Of a stretch of 64,000 bases of DNA, positions 36,544-44,364 are shown piece by piece. The position numbers and the translations under genes are program-made. This stretch comes from Alphaproteobacteria bacterium (GTDB taxonomy: Bacteria; Pseudomonadota; Alphaproteobacteria; Micavibrionales; Micavibrionaceae): positions 115,702-179,701 of the forward strand of contig JAJFGU010000021.1 in assembly GCA_021775955.1 (NCBI GenBank). The letters run 5' to 3'. Under the pieces are notes generated by a model, which worked only from the letters and a program-made list of their open reading frames with translations, was not told the origin of the DNA and did not search any database. Position 1 is the stretch's first letter. The number at the start of each line of letters is the position of its first letter.

Positions 36544-37197
36544 TTATTCAGAGGCTGTTTCACCGTCCAAAGACTCATTTGGCGTTCCGATACGATAGCG
36601 TTCACCGATGTTTCCGGCGCGGCGGGCATCGGTTGTCGAACCGGCGCTTCCCTGACCCAGAAGATCCTTCGGCCTTGCTATCTGCTTGGCAAACATGGAC
36701 TCCACAGTGCAGCCTATACGGTATTCCTCTTTATGGGTGATATCGGTGTCGTCAAAACCAGGCATATTGGTGCAATCTCTGGGCGCTTCCGCCGTATAGG
36801 ACATATAGGAGACAATCACAATTGACTGGTTTCCCTGCCCTCTGACGGGAAGAATATTAGCGTTCACATTGCGAACACCTTCCTCTCGCAAACTGCGCAC
36901 AAGACGCGCGGCCTCCTGGCTGGCATTCATAGCTGTATTGGAACGGGATTTCGGATCATACGTAACGCTGAGATCAACAGGACCGTCGCCATGTTTATCA
37001 TAGTGATGCGCCAGACCGACTACATAATGGTTGGTGGCGTCCTTAAGCGACACCTCTTCAACGAATTTTTTTTCAATCACCTGGACACGGTTCTCAGTCA
37101 ACGTTCCTTCCTGATACAAGGAACAGGAAGAAAGCAAAAATCCGGCGCAAACGGCCATGAACAATCCGGAAAACCTTCTTTTTTGAATTAATTTCAT
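36544..37197 (-). CDS. cpaD: Tad pilus lipoprotein CpaD
   Basis: A 217-residue CpaD-family lipoprotein with lipobox LLSSC in a short signal peptide. It stabilises the outer-membrane secretin. The frame extends to 37227, but ATG 37197 has an AGGAG site 7 bases upstream and starts the signal peptide directly. It lies between cpaC and cpaE in the canonical order. The C-terminal region (DPKSRSNTAMNASQEAARL, VNANILPVRG) fits the family. Confidence 0.88.
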   Translation of the reverse strand: MKLIQKRRFSGLFMAVCAGFLLSSCSLYQEGTLTENRVQVIEKKFVEEVSLKDATNHYVVGLAHHYDKHGDGPVDLSVTYDPKSRSNTAMNASQEAARLVRSLREEGVRNVNANILPVRGQGNQSIVIVSYMSYTAEAPRDCTNMPGFDDTDITHKEEYRIGCTVESMFAKQIARPKDLLGQGSAGSTTDARRAGNIGERYRIGTPNESLDGETASE

Positions 37198-37207
37198 CTT
37201 TGTTCTC

Positions 37208-38698
37208 CTAATCCAGCAGATAGCCATAGGGGGAATTTTCTACAAAAATCTCATCATCCTCGAGGCCAAAAGCCCTGCGGATATTCGCCGCAAAAGAAAC
37301 AGATAGCGGGCTATCACGCTCAACCGGGACTCTTTCCGCCCTTGTCTCATCGGCGTAAGGCTCCACCAGATAAGGCGTCACAATAACAACCAGCTCGGTT
37401 TCTTCCCGCTGGAAACTATCCGAAGACACCAGATCACCGAGGACAGGCGCTTTGCTTATGCCCGGCAGACCGGCCATACCTTCAATCGCTTCAGACTGCA
37501 GGAGTCCGGCAATCATCAAAGAGCCACCACTTGGAATTTCCACCGTTGTTTCAGCGCGGCGCACGTCAAGACCCGGCACCTGAACATTTGCCAGCGTAAT
37601 AGCGCTTTCAAAATCCAGCGAGGACACTTCGGTATTCAGTTGTAAACTGATGCGCTCTTTAGACAAAACCACCGGCCTGAAATTCAGGGACACACCAAAC
37701 TCACGGAATTCAATCACAAGATTCCCAACCTGGTCACGACCAACAGGCACAGGGAATTCACCGCCGGCAAGAAAACCGGCTTGCTCACCCGACACAGCTG
37801 TCAAATTCGGCTCGGCCAGAATATTCACCATATTTTCTTCTTCCAGCGCATTCAGGAACAGGCCAAGCGTACCAATACCCTTAACGCCTGAATCAAGAAG
37901 AAAACGGGCCGCGCCGGTCGGGTCCTGTGATAAAGCCAACCCGGCACCGGTGGCAAAAGCCGCCTCGTTGCCATGATTTGTTATACTGTTGCCCGGGAAA
38001 CCACCAAAGATCGTTGTGGCGGAAAGCTCGTTGGTATCGTTGAGATTGCTCTCAATTCCAAGCTCTTTCAATACGCTACGGGTCGCTTCGATAATCTTAA
38101 CCTGCAGCATCACCTGCTGCTCGCCGCGTACCTCCATGAGATTTGCAATCATGTCATCGGACGTACCGTCTTCGTCCTGCAAATCGCCAACATAATGTGT
38201 AACAAGGTTTTGAATTTTTGATGCTACTTCCGGTGTTGACACCTTACCGGTCAGCAAAACCTGATCATGAATGGCGCCAACCTTTACGCCCTCTTCAGGG
38301 AAAAGACTGCCAAGAAGAGACTGAATCGCCTGCACATCGTATTGCACATGAACATCCATACGACGCAAAACATCGCCATTGGCATCCAGCGTAATCACAT
38401 TGGTATCGCCGACATCAAGGCCGACAATATACAATCTGTTTGATTGTATAGCGACCACATCAATCAGTGAGGGGTCCGCTACAAGAATGTCAGACACATC
38501 ACCATTGAGTTCTATAATTTCTGCCTTGCCGAGAATAATTTTGACCGGCGGCGGGCGCAGTGTTTCTTCAACATTGATACTTACCAAATCGCCTTTCGCC
38601 GCCCAAACCTGTGCCGGACCACAAAAAACAATAAGACCGGCCGCCAAAAAGACAGCGGCAAGCGCGAGTCTGGATAACTTTGTTGGTAACCTGTTCAT
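37208..38698 (-). CDS. cpaC: Tad pilus outer-membrane secretin CpaC
   Basis: A 496-residue type II/III secretin. A signal peptide (about 1-34) is followed by the pilus-formation N domain (LRPPPVKIILGKAEIIELNGDVSDI), a BON/N1-like module, and the secretin barrel with EFREFGVSLNFRPVV, VPGLDVRRAETTVEIPSGGSLMIAGLL and the C-terminal ETELVVIVTPYLV. It forms the outer-membrane pore for the pilus. The ATG at 38698 was chosen; a GTG at 38713 in the same frame is an alternative, and neither has a strong ribosome site. Confidence 0.93.
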   Translation of the reverse strand: MNRLPTKLSRLALAAVFLAAGLIVFCGPAQVWAAKGDLVSINVEETLRPPPVKIILGKAEIIELNGDVSDILVADPSLIDVVAIQSNRLYIVGLDVGDTNVITLDANGDVLRRMDVHVQYDVQAIQSLLGSLFPEEGVKVGAIHDQVLLTGKVSTPEVASKIQNLVTHYVGDLQDEDGTSDDMIANLMEVRGEQQVMLQVKIIEATRSVLKELGIESNLNDTNELSATTIFGGFPGNSITNHGNEAAFATGAGLALSQDPTGAARFLLDSGVKGIGTLGLFLNALEEENMVNILAEPNLTAVSGEQAGFLAGGEFPVPVGRDQVGNLVIEFREFGVSLNFRPVVLSKERISLQLNTEVSSLDFESAITLANVQVPGLDVRRAETTVEIPSGGSLMIAGLLQSEAIEGMAGLPGISKAPVLGDLVSSDSFQREETELVVIVTPYLVEPYADETRAERVPVERDSPLSVSFAANIRRAFGLEDDEIFVENSPYGYLLD

Positions 38699-38767
38699 AG
38701 TTTTTTCTTTCACTTGGGTTTACGCAAGACAAACTTGAGGGCGTGAGAAAGAAAGACAGAGGCGGGA

Positions 38768-39652
38768 TCAGCGTGCCGGTACGACCTGTACCTGCCCACC
38801 ATTATAGATTCTCACAATATTGGTATTTAATCCAGAATCCTTTTTAAAGTTTTCATATTCTGCGCTGACCTCGTCATAAATGCTCGTCAGGCGCGCATCG
38901 GTGATCGTCGGCCATTTTTCTGTAATAACCTTATCGTCGCCAATGCCGCGTAAGGCCAACGTTAACTCACCCATCTCCGTGGCCAGAGCCAGCTTTTCAG
39001 CCGCGTAAATATCAACGGCCACACTGACCGTCTTGGCGACTTTTATCTTGTCATCGTCTGGGCGGGTTGCCGTCTGATCAATCGCCAAAATCATGATATT
39101 TTGCAAAATTGTTTCTGTGGCAACCTTGGACAGGTTCCTGTTAATCAAATCCTGGACGCGCGGATCGTCGTCGTCATTATCAATTTTTTCTTTATAGGTT
39201 AAAATCACATCGACATGGTCGCCGGGACCGATAAAGCCGCCAACCATGCTTTCGGCTGACACCTTGATCGCCACGGCACGCATGCCCGGATCAAGACTGG
39301 CGGCAACAAAGTTTCCTTTGCTTTCGGCCAGAAGCGCGCTTCTTAAAACAGGCTCGCCTTCTGTTACATCACGGCGCAAACGGCCTTGTAAAACTTCACT
39401 GGATTTTTTGTTATCTTTGCGAATAATCGCGCCGGAGAAGACACTTCCCTTCGGCCAGGACTGCCAGCGCAAATCACCTTCTTTTAACTCCCGTCCAATA
39501 GAAAGATTTTTTGTGGCAACCAAAACTTCAAGCTTTGCTTCTTCCACAACCTGCGGCTCTTTCTTTCCACCAAGCGTAACCTGTACGAGCATTGCCACGA
39601 CAAACGCCACAGCAACGGCACCACCAAGAACAATGAGAATATTTTTATTCAT
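38768..39652 (-). CDS. cpaB: Tad pilus assembly protein CpaB/RcpC
   Basis: A 294-residue periplasmic protein anchored by one N-terminal membrane segment (about 5-27). It has the SAF domain (about 45-115; LVATKNLSIGRELKEGDLRWQSWP) and the Flp-assembly domain (about 120-230; DPGMRAVAIKVSAESMVGGFIGPGDHVDVILTY). It probably modifies or guides the secretin in the periplasm. Located between cpaA and cpaC. A GAGG box is 13 bases before the ATG. Confidence 0.92.
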   Translation of the reverse strand: MNKNILIVLGGAVAVAFVVAMLVQVTLGGKKEPQVVEEAKLEVLVATKNLSIGRELKEGDLRWQSWPKGSVFSGAIIRKDNKKSSEVLQGRLRRDVTEGEPVLRSALLAESKGNFVAASLDPGMRAVAIKVSAESMVGGFIGPGDHVDVILTYKEKIDNDDDDPRVQDLINRNLSKVATETILQNIMILAIDQTATRPDDDKIKVAKTVSVAVDIYAAEKLALATEMGELTLALRGIGDDKVITEKWPTITDARLTSIYDEVSAEYENFKKDSGLNTNIVRIYNGGQVQVVPAR

Positions 39653-39774
39653 GTCTGTATAAACCTCGTTTTAGGAACCTTCGTTTAGGTCTTTGGAGTT
39701 GTCTTTGTACGCAGGACAAAAAAGAAGAATAAAAGAACTTTCACACTCTATCATGCGCCTCATTTGTTAAAAAA

Positions 39775-40332
39775 CTATGAACCTTTCGTATGAAAAAAGA
39801 GGGATAAATTAGAAGGATCAAAATAGCCGATTTGATAAAAGGCTACAGCCGCCCCGAAAACAATTGCAACGCCATAAGGAACTTTACTTTCCCCGCCCTG
39901 AACGCGGCCAACCCAACTATCTTTTGCAGGGTTGGGAAAAGGTTTTTTCTTTTGCAATATCAGCGCTGCCAAGGCCAAAATGCCGCCACCCAGGGCCATA
40001 AACAATAAAAACGGTGCCAGGCCCTTCAGTCCGGCCCATAAGGCAAAGACAGTTCCCAGCTTTGAATCCGCAGCCCCAATAGCGCGCACAGCAAACAAAC
40101 CAAGCGTCACAGCAAACATCAGACCAGCGGCCATAAGGTGCGACCAGATGGGTGAGAAAATCTGCGCTTTCCCGCCCAAATAAAGCCCGGTGAAGGCCAC
40201 AAAAAACGACAGCCCCACAACAACACTATATATATTCGGTATCACCATGCCGCGAATATCGGACAAGCCCGCCAGGGCCCCGACTCCCACTGATAACAAA
40301 AGACAAATCAAAAAAAGAACTAGATAGAACAT
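39775..40332 (-). CDS. cpaA: Prepilin peptidase CpaA/TadV (A24 family)
   Basis: A 185-residue integral membrane aspartic protease. Catalytic Asp25 is in GLSDIRG and Asp89 in GAADSKLG (the GxGD motif in the GAAD form). It cleaves the Flp pilin and TadE/F pseudopilins on the cytoplasmic side of their hydrophobic segment. It heads the cpaA-tadC operon, 114 bases after flp, which has its own terminator. Confidence 0.9.
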   Translation of the reverse strand: MFYLVLFLICLLLSVGVGALAGLSDIRGMVIPNIYSVVVGLSFFVAFTGLYLGGKAQIFSPIWSHLMAAGLMFAVTLGLFAVRAIGAADSKLGTVFALWAGLKGLAPFLLFMALGGGILALAALILQKKKPFPNPAKDSWVGRVQGGESKVPYGVAIVFGAAVAFYQIGYFDPSNLSLFFHTKGS

Positions 40333-40394
40333 CTGTGGATAATATACCTTAAGGCTGTGGAAAAGTCGATAGAAATCCTTGATTTAGCAAAGAA

Positions 40395-40422
40395 AAACCC
40401 GCCCAAAAAAATGAGCGGGTTT
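40395..40422 (-). terminator. Terminator of flp
   Basis: AAACCCGC (40395-40402) pairs with GCGGGTTT (40415-40422); on the minus strand it is followed by a T-rich tract. It separates the pilin message from cpaA-tadC, allowing high pilin expression. Confidence 0.8.
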
Positions 40423-40445
40423 CCTAAATTCGGTAACAAATACTC

Positions 40446-40649
40446 TTAGTTGTTTACAACAATCTCAGAGTTAGCATTTGTCATAGCTGTTTGCATTGTT
40501 GTGAAAGTTGTTTCCAACTGATCACCAAATGTAAACACGACAGCCACGATAGCCAGAGAAATACCAGCCGCAATCAGGCCGTATTCAATAGCAGTCGCGC
40601 CTTGGATGTCTTTGATATATGCATCTTTAAGAGCTAAAAGTTTCAACAT
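40446..40649 (-). CDS. flp: Flp/Fap-type major pilin
   Basis: A 67-residue type IVb prepilin. The prepilin peptidase site is GATAIEYGLIAAG, cut between Gly17 and Ala18, leaving a 50-residue mature pilin with Glu at position 5 and a hydrophobic N-terminal helix. The protein is secreted through the Tad system and forms the pilus shaft. It is preceded by 440 bases of AT-rich DNA, followed by its own terminator, and lies between cpaA and tadG, as in Caulobacter (pilA). Confidence 0.97.
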   Translation of the reverse strand: MLKLLALKDAYIKDIQGATAIEYGLIAAGISLAIVAVVFTFGDQLETTFTTMQTAMTNANSEIVVNN

Positions 40650-41031
40650 GTTTCATCTCCTTATATGTTTTTAGTAATTCGGTTAAACCCACACTCCAAA
40701 ACAATCTTTGAAGCTCCCAACCGTTATATTTTATGATAACGCGCTTTTCTTTAAAAATAAGTTAAAAAAACACAATATTACTGTATTTTCTAAGAAAAAG
40801 AGTAAAAAGTAAACAGTAAAATTTACATGATTATTTATTTAAAATTTTATCTATCTTACTTATGCTTAACATAACAAACATTTACTTTCTATTCTGTGTT
40901 ATGTACTCTTATTTTACTTTAAATTTCTATAATAGAAACCATATTACCCAATGATTACATGAACAATTTTAAAAATTATCTATCCGATTATTCTACATTT
41001 AATTGAAAGCCGCACTGAGCGTGGCATGTAA
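40650..41031. other. AT-rich intergenic region upstream of flp
   Basis: About 380 bases of AT-rich sequence between the tadG terminator and the pilin gene. It must hold the flp promoter, but no convincing -35/-10 pair was assigned and no ORF is supported. Confidence 0.5.
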
Positions 41032-41033
41032 AA

Positions 41034-41056
41034 AGGGGCTCCTAAAAGGAGCCCCT
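41034..41056 (-). terminator. Strong terminator of the tadE-tadE-tadG operon
   Basis: AGGGGCTCC (41034-41042) pairs perfectly with GGAGCCCCT (41048-41056); on the minus strand five T residues follow. Confidence 0.92.
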
Positions 41057-41091
41057 GATACTTAATTTGTCTACTTTAACAGCTATTCCTG

Positions 41092-42522
41092 TTAGCTCTT
41101 GATATGCAGGTTGGATAACTCCCTGCTGATGGTTTCGAACACATCAATCAGATCATCCTGTGACGGCGCATCGTAATACTGGTCGATTGATGACGCACAG
41201 TTCCTGTAAAAATCCTTGCTGCTTTCGCTGACACCGGAGGTAAATGTTACGGTGTAGACCGTCACACCTTCGTCTTTCAACAACTCGCAAACCTCAGCAA
41301 AGCGCGTATTCAAATCACCCGGATCAATGTCATGATTTCTGGTGCGCCAATACGCCGTATAATTGTTTTCCATCGTGTTGATACCGTCCGTCATCATCAC
41401 AATCGCCTTGCGCCAGGCAAGATCGTCCCAGTCACGACCTTCCTCAAAAGGCTCCTCAGGCGACAGAACGCGCCAGCCCCAGGTCATACCGTAGTTACCA
41501 AGGGTAAAGCCTTTGGCCTGCATACCGGCGATAGAAGTCAATAATTTGTCTTCATCACTGGTGAGCGGAACCACAGTCGTTTCCGGACAATTATGATTGG
41601 GATATTTGTAATCCCCATACACACCCGGTGTTTGGGTCCAGCCGCCACCATTCCAGTTCCAGCCATAAATTTCAAATCTATACGGATCCCACGGACCTAC
41701 ATAGCTATCACGGGCATCATTCGGATACGGATCGTTCACAGTAGAGCCGGCATCGTAACCACCTTCGTTATAAGCGAGCACACACCCTCTCCATTCGCTC
41801 TGGTTCTGTGTCCAGACATTGTTGGTATAGGTTGTTCCCGCCGGCAAATCGACAAAGACATCACCATCGGCATACACGCCGCCTGCGGGGTCCAACCCCA
41901 GACCATAAAGCCCGACATTGACCGAAGAGCTATACGGGACCATACCGATTTTTACGTATTCAGGATTGCTAGTACGGTCAAACAAAATTTCGGTAAAACT
42001 CGTGGCCGCATCACGAAGCGCCTGAATATTATTGTTGGAATTCATCGAACCTGTGTTGTCGAGAACCATGACAACCTCGAGACCTTGAACTTCGCGTACA
42101 ACCGTAGTTTCGGCCTCAACATCAATTTGTTCGATACCAATCAAAGCCAAAAAGAACGTATTATACCTGGCAACACCGGTCACGGTAACCTCGCTGCCAA
42201 TAACGCTGACAACCGGATCAAATGCAGCGCCCAGTTTTTCTTCCGGGTAATTCGCTTCAAAAAAACTATCAACTTTTGCCTGTATACCGGCCTGGCTTGT
42301 TTCCGAAGCAGCCGCCGCCAGAGCAGATGCATCAATCGCCTGGGCCAGACGCTGCTGCACCAGATAGGCCTGGGCAAAATCAAGCGCCATTCCGGCTGAT
42401 CCAATAACCACCGGCGCCATCAAGGCAAAAGACACAGCGATCGTCGCCGAAGAGCAGCGTATATAATCGCTGCATTTTTCTTTTAACCTACAAACAATCT
42501 GGTTCCATTTTATGCGGGTCAT
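41092..42522 (-). CDS. TadG-like protein with von Willebrand A domain
   Basis: A 476-residue protein with one N-terminal membrane segment (about 27-48), the TadG/TadE_N region (ALDFAQAYLVQQRLAQAIDASALAA) and a vWA domain from about 148. The MIDAS motif DNTGS (155-159) is intact, so metal-dependent ligand binding is likely. TadG proteins are minor Tad components; vWA versions may bind ligands or other pilus parts. Followed by a strong terminator. Confidence 0.88.
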   Translation of the reverse strand: MTRIKWNQIVCRLKEKCSDYIRCSSATIAVSFALMAPVVIGSAGMALDFAQAYLVQQRLAQAIDASALAAAASETSQAGIQAKVDSFFEANYPEEKLGAAFDPVVSVIGSEVTVTGVARYNTFFLALIGIEQIDVEAETTVVREVQGLEVVMVLDNTGSMNSNNNIQALRDAATSFTEILFDRTSNPEYVKIGMVPYSSSVNVGLYGLGLDPAGGVYADGDVFVDLPAGTTYTNNVWTQNQSEWRGCVLAYNEGGYDAGSTVNDPYPNDARDSYVGPWDPYRFEIYGWNWNGGGWTQTPGVYGDYKYPNHNCPETTVVPLTSDEDKLLTSIAGMQAKGFTLGNYGMTWGWRVLSPEEPFEEGRDWDDLAWRKAIVMMTDGINTMENNYTAYWRTRNHDIDPGDLNTRFAEVCELLKDEGVTVYTVTFTSGVSESSKDFYRNCASSIDQYYDAPSQDDLIDVFETISRELSNLHIKS

Positions 42523-42534
42523 AACAACCTCCTT

Positions 42535-43068
42535 TTATTCCAGGTTTACAGTCGCGCTGCGACGGCCTCTGGCAAAAGCAACTTCCTCCATGGGAATTTG
42601 ATCGACAACAAAGCCTGCGAATACAGGCTCAAAAAGATAGCGCACAGCAACGACAACCACACCGTTATTGGCCTCTGCGAGCGCGGCAACATCTGTTAAA
42701 ACATCCGGGTTTGGCGCCATATTTCTGGTTTCCCGCCATATAATCTGCGCCACAGCATCGTCATCAAAGCGTATGCTGACAATATCGACACCGAACGTAG
42801 CCGAAGAAAACGGCTCCAAAGCCAGCTCGCCGGCCTCAATCGCTTCATCAATATCCGTGGTGCTTACGGTCGAATTGCGCGTAATCAGATCCGCCGTTAT
42901 TTGTGAGGCGCGTATTGTTTTCTGGTTGGTTAAAATGCCGTTCCCCATATCGAAAACGCCCAAAAGAAGAGTCATCAATACGGGAAAAATTAAGGCGGCC
43001 TCTGCTGCGGCAGTCGCTTCTTCTTCACCGAGCCATCTTGTCAAAAATTGTGATATTTTGTTTCTCAT
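42535..43068 (-). CDS. TadE/TadF-family pseudopilin
   Basis: A 177-residue protein with one hydrophobic N-terminal segment after a short charged part; the EAALIFPVLMTLLLG motif has the pseudopilin Glu. The frame runs on to 43158, but ATG 43068 is better because it leaves 10 bases to the upstream gene and has an AGAGA site. It lies between the TadE gene and TadG. Confidence 0.82.
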   Translation of the reverse strand: MRNKISQFLTRWLGEEEATAAAEAALIFPVLMTLLLGVFDMGNGILTNQKTIRASQITADLITRNSTVSTTDIDEAIEAGELALEPFSSATFGVDIVSIRFDDDAVAQIIWRETRNMAPNPDVLTDVAALAEANNGVVVVAVRYLFEPVFAGFVVDQIPMEEVAFARGRRSATVNLE

Positions 43069-43078
43069 GGTTATCTCT

Positions 43079-43609
43079 TTAGGCCCCTTCAAATTCATAG
43101 GGCTCTGTCTGTAAAACGATCGTCGACATAAACAAATGGGAATTATCCGGACCCGCAAGCAAGGGGCCTATAAAAGGCGTCATCATTTCATATCTATAGG
43201 CGACGCGAATAAGAATACGGTCATTGCTGGCACCGGCATCAAAGCCTTGCGATACAAGATTACCGTCTCCGTCATAATTCGCGCCCATGGCTCCAAAGTC
43301 AGAGAAGCTAGCCATCGTCATGACCTCAACCTGAATGTCATTGCAATTAATGATAACCGTGGCGTAATCGCAAATTGCCTGTCTGAAAGCAGTTTCAGGA
43401 TCGGCGCCTGATTGTTGAATCTGGCCGGTGCGGATCATCCTGGCGGCAGAGCTTGTTGCTCCCTCCAGAAGACTGGCGCCTGTATACATGATGGACAGCT
43501 CGATAATTCCAACTGTCAAAAAGACATAAGGGATAGCAAGAAGGCTAAACTCAATAGCCGTCGTACCGTCTCTTTTCTTTACCCACCTGTTAATAAGTTT
43601 ACGCAACAT
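43079..43609 (-). CDS. TadE-family pseudopilin
   Basis: A 176-residue pseudopilin. The segment GTTAIEFSLLAIPYVFLTVG (residues about 15-34) has the type IVb processing pattern, with Glu at +5 from the expected cut. Downstream is mostly beta-strand. TadE pseudopilins are minor pilins needed for assembly. It starts the tadE-tadE-tadG operon. The 212 bases before it show no gene. Confidence 0.88.
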   Translation of the reverse strand: MLRKLINRWVKKRDGTTAIEFSLLAIPYVFLTVGIIELSIMYTGASLLEGATSSAARMIRTGQIQQSGADPETAFRQAICDYATVIINCNDIQVEVMTMASFSDFGAMGANYDGDGNLVSQGFDAGASNDRILIRVAYRYEMMTPFIGPLLAGPDNSHLFMSTIVLQTEPYEFEGA

Positions 43610-43821
43610 TTTACTCTAATTTATGTTTATTTTTACGCATAAAAAAACACGTCCACTTTTTTATAATACCCTCTTACAGCGTCTGTTCGGCTGTTTGTTG
43701 GTAGGGGCACATTTGTGGACATGCCTTACGAACTTATACAGTTATATGGTAACAATATGGCTATGAAAAAGTGGTTAACTATTGATAAAATGCCGTTCTT
43801 CTTCTGATAACCGTCTGAAAA

Positions 43822-44346
43822 CTAAACCTTCTGAATTGGGAAGCCATCTTCATCCAAAGCCACCTTCCCTGTTACAGTTTCACCCCAGCGCTCTTCCAGT
43901 GCGGTCTGTCTTTTTTTGATCTCTTCCTGTCTTTGTACACCGCGCTGATAAAGCATCGAAGACGTCAGACCGGTCATCGACCAGTCAATCATATAACCGA
44001 CGCCAGCCGCCGCATACATTATGATGATCGTTTTTGGGTCTGAAATAATATCAAAAGATTTTTCAAAGCTGTTTCCGTGCCGCCAAAGTTCCATTAAAAA
44101 AGGTGTGCAGCCTGCTAAATTCATAGCCCCCACCGTCATCATCTTGGAACTTTGCCTTTTTTTATCGATCAAAGAGGCTGCGGGCGTTGGCAGCATACCA
44201 ATGACCAAAAGCATCGTTGTCGGCAAGAACAGAATCGACAGCACAAGACCTGCTGCCGTAAGACTCTGCGCCTTGCGGCTCATTTTTTGCGCTTTTCTTC
44301 TTTTTTTATGTGCCGCTTTCGCAGCTTTTGCAGCTTTTTTATTCAT
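43822..44346 (-). CDS. Membrane protein of unknown function
   Basis: A 174-residue protein with a very basic N-terminus (MNKKAAKAAKAAHKKRRKAQ), two or three hydrophobic segments (about 30-55, 70-90 and 107-125) and a hydrophilic C-terminal tail. Not recognised. It lies 18 bases after the pseudokinase on the same strand and is probably co-transcribed with it; a role with the pseudokinase or the nearby pilus is possible. Confidence 0.65.
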   Translation of the reverse strand: MNKKAAKAAKAAHKKRRKAQKMSRKAQSLTAAGLVLSILFLPTTMLLVIGMLPTPAASLIDKKRQSSKMMTVGAMNLAGCTPFLMELWRHGNSFEKSFDIISDPKTIIIMYAAAGVGYMIDWSMTGLTSSMLYQRGVQRQEEIKKRQTALEERWGETVTGKVALDEDGFPIQKV

Positions 44347-44364
44347 GAAAACATATCCCAGAGC